Positions 7,718-14,922 of a stretch of DNA of 18,612 nucleotides are shown one piece after another. Position 1 is the first letter of the stretch, and each line of letters starts with the position of its first letter. Both the position numbers and the translations under genes were made by a program. This DNA comes from CAZHTS01 sp964535315 (GTDB lineage: Bacteria > Chloroflexota > Anaerolineae > Anaerolineales > Anaerolineaceae), in contig CAZHTS010000089.1 of NCBI GenBank assembly GCA_964535315.1, positions 1 through 18,612 on the forward strand. The letters run 5' to 3'. The notes beneath the pieces were generated by a model that ran no database searches, was not told the DNA's origin, and saw only the letters and a list, made by a program, of their open reading frames with translations.

Positions 7718-8055
7718 CTGCGCCGCGGCTGGCCAGTTTTGCGGATCACCGCAAACGTGCCGCCCACGATGATCAGGATCAGCGCCACGCCGCCCAGGAC
7801 GATGCCATTGGTTTGATCGCCGCGGTCGATCCAATCGTACGGGATCGGCGTACCGGCAAATACGTACGGCGTGGGCGTAGGGGCCAACCCGGCGCTGGCC
7901 TGCAGGGCAGCCGACGGCGCCCACTGCCGCCAGGCCAGTGTGGCAAACAACAGCCCGACCGCCAGCAGGCCCACCACCAGATTGCGGCGCTGGCGCCGCC
8001 TGGCGGGCGTGTCGCCACGCAAGAATTGCAGGGAGGAAGGTAAGGATAGTCTCAT
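7714..8055 (-). CDS. Small two-TM membrane protein, unknown function
   Basis: A 113-aa protein with two transmembrane helices (about 25-42 and 84-104). They flank an extracytoplasmic loop that begins Ala/Pro/Thr-rich (APTPTPYVFAGTP) and contains DWIDRGDQTNG. Both ends are basic, so N- and C-termini should be cytoplasmic. I do not recognise a family. Its ATG overlaps the TGA of the solute-binding protein gene by four bases (ATGA), meaning translational coupling, so it may assist or anchor that lipoprotein. It is the last gene of the peptidase array, and its TAG overlaps the stop codon of the convergent patatin-like gene. Confidence 0.75.
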   Translation of the reverse strand: MRLSLPSSLQFLRGDTPARRRQRRNLVVGLLAVGLLFATLAWRQWAPSAALQASAGLAPTPTPYVFAGTPIPYDWIDRGDQTNGIVLGGVALILIIVGGTFAVIRKTGQPRRS

Positions 8056-9383
8056 GGCTGTATCAGACGTTCAGCAGCAGATTGGGCTGCCTGTACCGCA
8101 TCGCTCTGGCGTTGCATGACCTGAACGGTGGCATTTTGCAGCACGGGGCCCAACGAATTGGTCACATCATTGGGTGGGACAACCTCAGCCGCCAGCACCA
8201 CCTGGCTGAGCAGGGATTGCAGCCCTTTGTTTTGCCAGGCTGCCAGCGCAGTTGGACGGGGGGGGAGATACCCTGCGGCGGCAGTCCATTGCGCCAAAAA
8301 CTCGCTTTCGCATAAATACTCGGCCAGGCGAGCGCTCACTTCGCGCAGTTCTGGCCTTGGTTCGGCGATGGCCCACAGCCAGCCATCTGCCAGCGTCACC
8401 GGCCGGGCGCCCAGCGCCGGCAGCGGCGCAGCGCTGACATCCGCCGGCAATTCAGTCAGATAACGCGAACTCCAGGTGATGATCGCCTGCGCTTTTTGCT
8501 CGCGAAACGCCTGCCAGGCCTGCCCGTCGGTCTGGTATTGGGTTATCCAGGTGGGAAAAACGCCCTGTTGTGCACCATCTGCATATAATTTTAGCACCTG
8601 TGTCAATATCTCGGGCTGCAATACCGGGCGATGTTGGGCGTCTTCGACACTGCCCCCGGCCGAACGGTAAAGCGCCAGCGTGACCAGCGCCCGCGAGTCG
8701 CTGGCCGGAATGACCAGTGGCTGCCCCAGACGTAAGATACTCGACCACTCGGCCTGGGCGCTGCCGCCAATTTCGTTGGGATGGTACAGAAACAACATGG
8801 CATCGCCGGCAAACGGCAGCCCAAACGTCCCACCCTGCACCAGCGCCAGCTGGCGGGCATAGTCATACCAGTCCGAATCATCGATGCTCTGGCTGAAGCT
8901 GTCAAATGAGACCACCAACCCCTTGAGCGCCGCCGTTTCCAGGTCGGTGCGCGGTAGAGCCACCAGCGAAGGCTGGGCCAGCGGAGCTGCCGCGCTGGCA
9001 GCGGTCAGTGTCTCGAGTAAACCGGACGGGCCGCTGCTGGCCTTGATGCGCACATCGAGACGTATGCCCGGATGCTGCATGCCAAACGACTTGAGCCGCT
9101 CGCTCAACAAACGCGCCGCCGGAGTGTTGGCTGTCGGATCAAACTGGGGTGGCAGCCACAGGGTCAACGTCGTGGGCGCGTCCTCGTTGATCACCGCCGT
9201 GCTCTGCGGCGTGGGTGGTACTACCGGGGCGGTCGGCGTAGCCCCGGCAGCGGGCAGGCTGGTTGCCGTGCTCGCCCCAACAAGCGGCGCGCTCTGCGGC
9301 AAACATCCTGCCCCCGCCAGCAACAATGCAAACGCTAACAGGTGTCTGGCAAAACATCCAAACCCATCTATGCCAGGTTTCAT
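8052..9383 (-). CDS. Extracellular solute-binding (family 1-like) lipoprotein
   Basis: A 443-aa exported protein resembling family-1 (sugar or oligosaccharide type) ABC substrate-binding proteins. A hydrophobic signal segment ends in a lipobox-like LAGAGC with Cys27 as the likely lipidated residue (position -3 is Gly, tolerated but not ideal). A Thr/Pro/Ala linker follows to about residue 70. The mature domain starts TTLTLWLPP, with typical patterns such as GTFGLPFAGDAMLFLYHPNE and QAIITWSSRYL. No ABC permease or ATPase gene is adjacent, so it may serve a distant transporter or act as a sensor. Its ATG overlaps the stop of the M42 gene upstream by four bases, and its stop overlaps the next start the same way. 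Substrate unknown. Confidence 0.82.
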   Translation of the reverse strand: MKPGIDGFGCFARHLLAFALLLAGAGCLPQSAPLVGASTATSLPAAGATPTAPVVPPTPQSTAVINEDAPTTLTLWLPPQFDPTANTPAARLLSERLKSFGMQHPGIRLDVRIKASSGPSGLLETLTAASAAAPLAQPSLVALPRTDLETAALKGLVVSFDSFSQSIDDSDWYDYARQLALVQGGTFGLPFAGDAMLFLYHPNEIGGSAQAEWSSILRLGQPLVIPASDSRALVTLALYRSAGGSVEDAQHRPVLQPEILTQVLKLYADGAQQGVFPTWITQYQTDGQAWQAFREQKAQAIITWSSRYLTELPADVSAAPLPALGARPVTLADGWLWAIAEPRPELREVSARLAEYLCESEFLAQWTAAAGYLPPRPTALAAWQNKGLQSLLSQVVLAAEVVPPNDVTNSLGPVLQNATVQVMQRQSDAVQAAQSAAERLIQP

Positions 9384-10378
9384 TCCAACACGATCGGGTG
9401 ACTCAGCAGCTCCACCAACAACCGCACCGCATTCTGAACGTCGTTGTAATCCACCATCTCAGAAGGCGAGTGGATATAGCGGCAAGGGATCGAAACACAC
9501 CCGGCAGGCACGCCCGCCCGGGTGGTCTGCATGGCGCGCGCATCGGTGGTGCCCATCTCCAACACCTCAAGCTGGTAAGGGATGGCGGCCTTTTCGGCGC
9601 AGTCGGCCATAAAACGCACCAGACGCGGGTCAGAAAGCATGCCGCCATCGCGCACTTTGACGGTCGGCCCCTTGCCCAGGGCAACTTCCATCGTCACCCC
9701 GCGCGGCGTATCGCCCGTGCCGGTCACGTCCACCGAAATTCCCAGTTCGGGGTCCACCTTAAAAGCCGCCGTGGTCGCGCCGCGCAGGCCCACTTCTTCC
9801 TGCGTGCTGAACACAAAATACAGTTCGTGCGGGCTGGGGCCCATGCGGCGCAACGTCTCGACCAGCACCGCCACGCTGATGCGGTCATCCATTGCCTTAG
9901 AGACCAGCCGGTCGCCCAGGTCGAGCAACGGGCGATCGAAGGCGGCCACATCCCCCACCCGCACCGGGCAATTGCTGCGGCTGGTGGCGCCGACGTCGAT
10001 AAACATGCGGTCGAAACCGGGCAGCCGATCCATCGCCTCGATCTTCTCGGCGCCGATCACGCCGCACACCCCGCTGACAAAACGCACCCGCCCGCCCAAA
10101 CAGGTGTGCGGACGCACCCCGCCAATGGTGGTAAAGCGCACAAAACCATTTTCGTCGATGTGGGTGGCAATCAGCCCAATCTCGTCCATGTGGGCGGAAA
10201 GCATGATGCGCAGACCGTCCGCCGCCTTCTGTCCCTTGCGGGCGATCAACGAACCTAACCCGTCCAGATACATTTCGTCGGCGTAACCGCTGATCTCGGC
10301 CCGCACCAGATCTCGCACCGCCTTCTCATAACCCGAGGGGCCAACCGTTTCAACCAGCATTTGAATAAGGCTTTTCAT
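9380..10378 (-). CDS. M42-family glutamyl/leucyl aminopeptidase (copy 1)
   Basis: A 332-aa cytosolic di-metal aminopeptidase of the M42 family (TET/FrvX/endoglucanase-like). Members form tetrahedral dodecamers that trim peptides released by proteases. Metal ligands and the catalytic Glu are in place: His63 (SAHMDEIG), Asp164 (KAMDDR), Glu194 and Glu195 (STQEEVGLRG), Asp217 (SVDVTG) and His303 (CRYIHSPSE). The start at 10378 has AGGAG six bases upstream. The longer frame that starts 30 bases earlier would abut the acetyltransferase stop and lacks a ribosome site. It is one of three M42 paralogues in this array, 29 bp after the acetyltransferase gene and coupled by an ATGA overlap to the solute-binding protein. 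Confidence 0.94.
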   Translation of the reverse strand: MKSLIQMLVETVGPSGYEKAVRDLVRAEISGYADEMYLDGLGSLIARKGQKAADGLRIMLSAHMDEIGLIATHIDENGFVRFTTIGGVRPHTCLGGRVRFVSGVCGVIGAEKIEAMDRLPGFDRMFIDVGATSRSNCPVRVGDVAAFDRPLLDLGDRLVSKAMDDRISVAVLVETLRRMGPSPHELYFVFSTQEEVGLRGATTAAFKVDPELGISVDVTGTGDTPRGVTMEVALGKGPTVKVRDGGMLSDPRLVRFMADCAEKAAIPYQLEVLEMGTTDARAMQTTRAGVPAGCVSIPCRYIHSPSEMVDYNDVQNAVRLLVELLSHPIVLE

Positions 10379-10407
10379 GCACGACTCCTGAAAGAATTCA
10401 CCCTGCA

Positions 10408-11235
10408 CTATTGACTGTGTTTACGTTGCGCACACAGCCACGAAACACCATAATCGACCAGCGGGCGCTGCCGGAACAATCGCGCCACGCCGCACCCCAC
10501 GGCGCCCAGACGCACCGCGTTCGTCTCACGTTCATAATCTTCGCCCAGACGGCCGAAATCGTCGCTGTCCAGTTCGATATCCTCAAACGTCACCCAACGG
10601 CGTCCGCCGTCCACACGGATGGCCGTGCCCTGCGGCCCGACCTGCTTGCCGGCAAAATCGGCGCGGTATTCACTCAGGTGCAGCGAGGTGTTGTTATCGT
10701 GCAAGACCCCCAACAGCAACACCCAGGCATCCAGTTCGTACAGGCGCGCCAGCGGCGACCCTTCTCCCAGGCTCAGATCCAGCGAGTGACAGGCGGTGAT
10801 CAAGACCGCCTGCGGCCCGCGCGCCGTAAACGACACCCGCGGGTGAGCGCTGCGCAACACCCCGGCCTGCTTGCGAAAACATTCCGGGATGGCGCCCATG
10901 CCACGCGTCGGGGTCAGATCGGGATCGTAGGCCGGCATGTGCTGGCGGATCGGCTCGAACCACTCCGGCGGCACGGGCGGGTTCTGCCAGTCTTTGGGGT
11001 CAGAAAGATCGCCGGAATGGGCCGGCATAACCAGCGTACCCTCGGCCCCCAACACCTCTTCCAGGGCCAGAATCACCGCCGGCGCCCCGCCGGCCACCCA
11101 GCCCAGGGCGCTGAGCGAGGAATGCACCAGCAGCACCTGTCCGGGCTGCACCCCGAGGCGGCGCAAATCGGCCACCAGAGACGCCTGCGTCACCGGCCCG
11201 GGCTGCGTCCGGGCAATCACCTCGGTTTCGTTCAC
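10408..11235 (-). CDS. AAC(3)-family N-acetyltransferase
   Basis: A 275-aa acetyl-CoA-dependent enzyme of the antibiotic N-acetyltransferase (AAC(3)/YokD/FrbF) family. Recognisable stretches are LLVHSSLSALGWVAGG near residue 40, GTLVMPAHSGD near 70, TPTRGMGAIPECFR near 115, the family RSAHPRVSFTARG with His131 as the likely catalytic residue, and HDNNTSLHLSEY near 185. The start is GTG at 11235, with AGGAGG seven bases upstream and only 11 bp after the preceding M42 stop; the longer open frame upstream overlaps that gene and is a shadow. Family members are often called aminoglycoside acetyltransferases. Placement between two M42 aminopeptidases suggests an endogenous amine or peptide substrate instead, which is inference. 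Confidence 0.88.
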   Translation of the reverse strand: MNETEVIARTQPGPVTQASLVADLRRLGVQPGQVLLVHSSLSALGWVAGGAPAVILALEEVLGAEGTLVMPAHSGDLSDPKDWQNPPVPPEWFEPIRQHMPAYDPDLTPTRGMGAIPECFRKQAGVLRSAHPRVSFTARGPQAVLITACHSLDLSLGEGSPLARLYELDAWVLLLGVLHDNNTSLHLSEYRADFAGKQVGPQGTAIRVDGGRRWVTFEDIELDSDDFGRLGEDYERETNAVRLGAVGCGVARLFRQRPLVDYGVSWLCAQRKHSQ

Positions 11236-11246
11236 CCGCCCGCCTC

Positions 11247-12335
11247 CTACCGTTCTGCCGCCAGCACGTCTGGCGTCAGGCGCCGCAGGGCGGCATCCAC
11301 CAGGCGCAGCGTGTTCTGCCAGTCGGCCAACCGCGCCACCAGGATGGCGGTGTGCGCATAACGGCCCGGCACCGAAATCGACACGCTGGGGATGCCGGCG
11401 CGCTGTTTGTGAATGGCGCCGGCGTCGGTGCCGCCGCCGCCCGGCTGGCGCACCTGATAGGGGATGTCCTCGGCCTCGGCCACGCTCAGCAAATGCCGCA
11501 CCAGGCGCGGATCCGAAAGCGTGGCGCCGTCGGCGATGTAAATCGCCGGCCCGGCGTCCAGGCGGGTGTTGTACTGGGTGTTCTCCGAGCCGTCCCACAT
11601 CGGCAGATCGACGGCGGGGGTCGAATCGAGGGCAATCCCCAGGTCGGGGTTAAAGGCATAGGCCGCCACCCGCGCCCCCCGCAGACCGACCTCTTCCTGC
11701 ACGGTGAAGGCCGCCAGCAGTTCGACGTTTTCGGGCGGGTGCTTGACCAGTTCGATCAGCATCGCCACCCCCAGGCGATCGTCCAGCGCCTTGCCAAACA
11801 GGCTGGGGCCCACCTGGCGGAACGGGGTGGCAAAAGTCGCCCGGTCGCCCGGTTTGAGTTTGCCGTTGGCTTCCAGCCCCAGGTCGATCTGCAGGGCGCT
11901 CAGCGAAATCGGACGCTGGCGCTCTTCGGCGGTGGTCAAATGAATCGGCGCGGCGCCGATCACCCCCGGGAAATGCTGCCGGCCGGCCAGCACCGTCTTG
12001 CCCACCAGCTGGCGCTCGTCAACCGAGCCCACGATGACAAAGCGGTACAGACCACCTTCGGTTTCTTCCATGATCATGAAGCCGACTTCGTCCATGTGGG
12101 CGGTCAGCAGCACGCGCAGCGCCCCCGGCGTTTTGGCCTTACGGGTGACCAGTACATTGCCGAGCGCGTCTACCTTGAGTTCGTCGGCGTAGGGTTTGAC
12201 CTGCTCCAACACAATGGCGCGCACCTCGCCCTCGTCGCCCGAGACCGCACAGGCGTTGCTCAAACGTTCGAGCAGGGCAATTTGTTCTGCGCCGATTGAC
12301 GGCGCATCAGACTGCAAAGGGGCTTGTTCACTCAT
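11247..12335 (-). CDS. M42-family aminopeptidase (copy 2)
   Basis: A 362-aa M42 metallopeptidase, longer than copy 1 because of an N-terminal extension of about 20 residues and an insert with WDGSENTQYNTR. The active-site set is complete: His80 (LTAHMDEVGF), Asp185 (KALDDR), Glu214 and Glu215 (TVQEEVGLRG), Asp237 (ALDSTP) and His328 (GRYAHT). The GGGTDAGAIH stretch near residue 302 is a family hallmark. It starts only 3 bp after the stop of copy 3 with no strong ribosome site of its own, so it likely depends on coupling. It ends 11 bp before the acetyltransferase. It may co-assemble with the other two copies into mixed TET particles (inference). Confidence 0.94.
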   Translation of the reverse strand: MSEQAPLQSDAPSIGAEQIALLERLSNACAVSGDEGEVRAIVLEQVKPYADELKVDALGNVLVTRKAKTPGALRVLLTAHMDEVGFMIMEETEGGLYRFVIVGSVDERQLVGKTVLAGRQHFPGVIGAAPIHLTTAEERQRPISLSALQIDLGLEANGKLKPGDRATFATPFRQVGPSLFGKALDDRLGVAMLIELVKHPPENVELLAAFTVQEEVGLRGARVAAYAFNPDLGIALDSTPAVDLPMWDGSENTQYNTRLDAGPAIYIADGATLSDPRLVRHLLSVAEAEDIPYQVRQPGGGGTDAGAIHKQRAGIPSVSISVPGRYAHTAILVARLADWQNTLRLVDAALRRLTPDVLAAER

Positions 12336-12338
12336 CGG

Positions 12339-13403
12339 TTACGCATCCCAGCTAATTTTTTCAACAAAATCTGCTTCCAGGCGGGCAATAAATTCCGCCA
12401 GCAGCCGCCCGGTACGCTGAATATCTTTATATACCACCGCCTCGACCGGCGTGTGCATGTAGCGCAGGGGAATGCCCACCACCATGCTAGGAATGCCCTC
12501 GGCCACCACCTGCAACCCCACCGCATCCGTGCCCGACATGCCCGCCATCGGCTCGACGTAGGTGGTCATCTCGATCTGCTGCGCCACATCACGGAAGGCC
12601 TTGAGCAGGGCCGGGTGCATGTTGGGCCCCGTCCCCAGCGTCGGCCCCTTGCCAAAGGGATAGCCGCGGTAATCCGATACCCCCGGCCCCTTGGCAAAGG
12701 TCACGTCGAGCGCCACCGCCAGATCGGGGCGGATCTCGAATGGCGAGGTCAATGCGCCGGCCAGGGTCACTTCCTCCTGCACGCTGGCCAGCGCCCACAC
12801 GTCCCAGGCGTGCAGGCTGCCCTGCAATTCTTGCAAACACAACGTCAACGCCGCCACCGAAGCGCGATTATCCAGGCTGTGCCCGGCGATCACGCCGCCC
12901 ATCAGATCCAGCGGCGGCTGGGCAAACGAGATCAGGTCGCCGGGGCGCACCAGCCCGCTCACCTCAGCCGGCAGCAGACCGGTATCGACGAACAAATACG
13001 GCATCTCCACCGCCCGCCCGCCGTTACCCGGCGGCAGCAGGCGCTCTGGCGGCATCACCACCACCCCCGGCAGATCGCGGCGGGCATGGACGGTCACCGG
13101 TTGGCCGGGCAGGATGCGTGCGTCCACCCCGCCAATCTGGGTAAAGCGCAGCAGGCCGTCCACCACCGCCGTGACCATCAGGCCGATGGCATCCATGTGC
13201 GCCGAGATGAGAATGCGCGGCGCAGGCGAACGGGTCGGACGGGTGGCGCGGCGCAGACCGTGCAGACTGCCTACCCGGCTGACCGCCAGTTCGTCCACCA
13301 GCGGCTGCCAGGCATCGGCAATCGCGGCGCGCACCGGCGCCTCGTGCCCCGAGAGACCAGGCAATGAAAGCAGGTTTTTGAGAAATTGGGTCGGTTCTGT
13401 CAT
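12339..13403 (-). CDS. M42-family aminopeptidase (copy 3)
   Basis: A 354-aa M42 metallopeptidase, the first of the three in transcription order. Metal and catalytic residues are His69 (SAHMDAIGL), Asp178 (HSLDNR, where the family often has DDR), Glu210 and Glu211 (SVQEEVTLAGA), Asp233 (ALDVTF) and His317 (LRYMHTP). It carries an insert near residues 125-140 (PPGNGGRAVEMP), so it is divergent from copies 1 and 2 and may differ in substrate. I chose ATG at 13403; an in-frame TTG at 13421 is also possible, and neither has a strong ribosome site. It begins about 20 bp after the Pro/Thr-rich gene and ends 3 bp before copy 2. Confidence 0.92.
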   Translation of the reverse strand: MTEPTQFLKNLLSLPGLSGHEAPVRAAIADAWQPLVDELAVSRVGSLHGLRRATRPTRSPAPRILISAHMDAIGLMVTAVVDGLLRFTQIGGVDARILPGQPVTVHARRDLPGVVVMPPERLLPPGNGGRAVEMPYLFVDTGLLPAEVSGLVRPGDLISFAQPPLDLMGGVIAGHSLDNRASVAALTLCLQELQGSLHAWDVWALASVQEEVTLAGALTSPFEIRPDLAVALDVTFAKGPGVSDYRGYPFGKGPTLGTGPNMHPALLKAFRDVAQQIEMTTYVEPMAGMSGTDAVGLQVVAEGIPSMVVGIPLRYMHTPVEAVVYKDIQRTGRLLAEFIARLEADFVEKISWDA

Positions 13404-13422
13404 GCAGTTGTGTCCATTCAAC

Positions 13423-13881
13423 TTATGAGGTAGGACTGGGTTCCGGCGTGTCCGGTTCCAGGGTATCGGTTGGCGGCGGCGGCAGGGTAAACGTGGCCGT
13501 TGGCGGCGGCAGGGTAAACGTCGGCGGCGGCAGGGTGAAGGTCGGCGGGCGCACCGTGATCGAGGGGGTAAAGGTCGGCGTGCGCGTCGGCAGCGGCGGG
13601 AAGGTTGCCGTCCGGGTGGGGGTCAGGGTAATGGTGGGGGTCAGGGTGATGGTCGGCGATATCCAGGGCGGCAGCGTCGGGTAAAGCGGCGTCTTCGTAG
13701 GGCGGGTGACCTTAGGTGAAAACGTGCTCGTCACCGCCCGCGTGGGGGTGGGCGCGGTGCGCGAAAGCTGGCTGATCTGCAAAACCAGAAAGCCCAGACA
13801 ATAACACGGGATCGAGACCACGATCATCAACAACAGGGTGGAGCGCAGGCGGGCGCGCCGGCTGCTCTCAGTTAAAGTCAT
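13423..13881 (-). CDS. Membrane-anchored Pro/Thr-rich low-complexity protein
   Basis: A 152-aa protein with a short basic cytoplasmic N-terminus, one transmembrane helix (about residues 14-36, LLLMIVVSIPCYCLGFLVLQ) and a long external tail of Pro and Thr repeats such as SPTITLTPTITLTPTRT and PPTFTLPPPTFTLPPPTATF. Such tails act as extended wall-spanning stalks or are glycosylated; no enzymatic domain is visible. Proteins of this kind are common in Chloroflexota. The ATG at 13881 has GGAGG eight bases upstream, and a TATAAT lies about 40 bases upstream. It ends roughly 20 bp before M42 copy 3, so it heads the peptidase array. Confidence 0.78.
   Translation of the reverse strand: MTLTESSRRARLRSTLLLMIVVSIPCYCLGFLVLQISQLSRTAPTPTRAVTSTFSPKVTRPTKTPLYPTLPPWISPTITLTPTITLTPTRTATFPPLPTRTPTFTPSITVRPPTFTLPPPTFTLPPPTATFTLPPPPTDTLEPDTPEPSPTS
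13470..13660 (-). repeat. Two sets of short in-gene tandem repeats
   Basis: Inside the Pro/Thr-rich gene, a unit of about 17-18 bases reading GGCGGCGGCAGGGTAAACG on the plus strand recurs three times (about 13474-13540). A second unit, GTGGGGGTCAGGGTAATG, recurs with one change (about 13614-13655). Both encode the Pro/Thr stalk and could vary in copy number. Confidence 0.65.
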
Positions 13882-13907
13882 ATACCCTTCCTCCAGATAC
13901 GTTCAAC

Positions 13908-13954
13908 GAGCGGCATACCCCCATTATACCCACGAAGCGCTTTCAACGCCGCTC
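13908..13954 (-). promoter_or_regulatory. -10 element flanked by an inverted repeat
   Basis: On the minus strand a perfect TATAAT (13923-13928) lies between GAGCGGC (13948-13954) and GCCGCTC (13908-13914), a 7-bp inverted repeat. It sits between the VWA gene and the Pro/Thr-rich gene and could be the promoter of the peptidase array with an operator-like dyad. No good -35 is visible. The dyad may be chance in a GC-rich setting. Confidence 0.4.
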
Positions 13955-14881
13955 TTCCTGAATGATCGTTTTCATCTGCGTCATTTCCTGGCGTACGGCG
14001 TTGTACAGGCTCTCGGCGCGCAGATCGGCGAGCGAGTAACACGGCGCCTTGAGGTGTTCGGCCAACGCCTGCGCCAGCCCCTGGTCGAAGGCGGCGTGTT
14101 CCATATTAATCACCACGCTGTGCACCTCTTCGGCGGCGATCAATTCGGCCAGGCGGTTGGACTCTTCCTGCGGGGAGAGGTGCCCCATCGACACGTTGCC
14201 CGCGCCGTCGGTCAGCACGATCAGCAGCGGCATCACGTCCGGGTGCAGGATGCGTTCCTGGCGCAGCACTTCGTACGAGAGCTGTAAGCCGGCCGAAAGC
14301 GGCGTCTTGCCGCCCACGGGGATATCCGCCAGGGCGCGCTGCGCCAGCAGCACCGAACTGGTCGGCTGCAATACCAGCGTGGCGCGATCCTTCTGAAAGA
14401 CGATCAGCCCCACCCGGTCACGACGCTGGTAGGCGTCGGTCAGCAGCGAGAGGATGGCGCCCTTGGTCGCCGCCATACGCTCGGCCACCGCCATCGACCA
14501 GGAGGCGTCCACCAGGAACAACACCAGGTTGCCCGCCCGGCGCACGCGCACCTTGCGCATGTAATCGCTGGGACGCACGGCAAACGCCACCTGTTTGCGC
14601 TGCTCGCTGCGCTGCTTTTGCATCGGGGCGGCGGCGCGCAGGGTGGCGTCAAAGGCCAGGTCGCTGGGGTTGCCGTTGGCCGGCCGCGACATGATATAAC
14701 GGCCGCGGCGGCGGTCGGTGAAGGTACGTGACCGCCGGCCGGACTGGTGGCGCATCATCTTATCCAGGGGCGTGTCCAGCTTGCGCGGCATGAAGGCCTC
14801 GCCAATTTGCTGTTTCTGCCCGCCCGTCCACCACTGGTTGTTGCCGGTATCGAACGGGTTCTGCTGTACCGGTTCCGGCAC
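13943..14881 (-). CDS. VWA (ChlD/BchD-like) half of a cobalto-/magnesium-chelatase
   Basis: This frame encodes the C-terminal half of a ChlD-type chelatase motor subunit. A basic linker (residues about 45-115) is followed by a von Willebrand A domain with an intact MIDAS site: Asp125, Ser127 and Ser129 in DASWS, Thr193 in GGKTPLSAG and Asp225 in LTDGAGN. The coordinates run from a GTG at 14881, which lies in the 3' arm of a GC hairpin and has no ribosome site. The frame remains open further upstream through the A10 tract into the AAA+ half, so this is probably not a separate gene but the end of a fusion made by a -1 shift (about 694 aa in all). An internal ATG at 14791 with GAGG five bases upstream is an alternative. 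It acts with a CobN/ChlH-type large subunit, not present in this window. Confidence 0.85.
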   Translation of the reverse strand: MPEPVQQNPFDTGNNQWWTGGQKQQIGEAFMPRKLDTPLDKMMRHQSGRRSRTFTDRRRGRYIMSRPANGNPSDLAFDATLRAAAPMQKQRSEQRKQVAFAVRPSDYMRKVRVRRAGNLVLFLVDASWSMAVAERMAATKGAILSLLTDAYQRRDRVGLIVFQKDRATLVLQPTSSVLLAQRALADIPVGGKTPLSAGLQLSYEVLRQERILHPDVMPLLIVLTDGAGNVSMGHLSPQEESNRLAELIAAEEVHSVVINMEHAAFDQGLAQALAEHLKAPCYSLADLRAESLYNAVRQEMTQMKTIIQEERR

Positions 14882-14897
14882 CCCCTGTTCGGGGGTG
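14879..14897 (-). promoter_or_regulatory. GC hairpin downstream of the A10 frameshift tract
   Basis: The minus-strand RNA can fold CACCCCC around a GAACA loop with GGGGGTG, seven strong pairs. It starts 32 bases after the A run, farther than usual for a frameshift stimulator. It buries the only early GTG of the VWA frame, so it would also disfavour independent initiation there. Confidence 0.4.
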
Positions 14898-14922
14898 TCT
14901 TCCTGCTGTGAACCGTCGTTAT

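Noticed and set aside
9263..10258. Plus-strand frame of 331 codons
   Set aside because: Antisense to M42 copy 1, which has all active-site residues; similar His/Arg-rich shadows lie opposite the other M42 genes.
10408..11235. Acquired aminoglycoside resistance gene
   Set aside because: It is embedded in a compact peptidase array with matching base composition and no mobile element; family name alone does not show resistance.
10408..11598. A 396-aa reading of the acetyltransferase frame
   Set aside because: The first 120 codons overlap M42 copy 2 in the same direction and are low-complexity shadow; AGGAGG before the GTG at 11235 defines the start.
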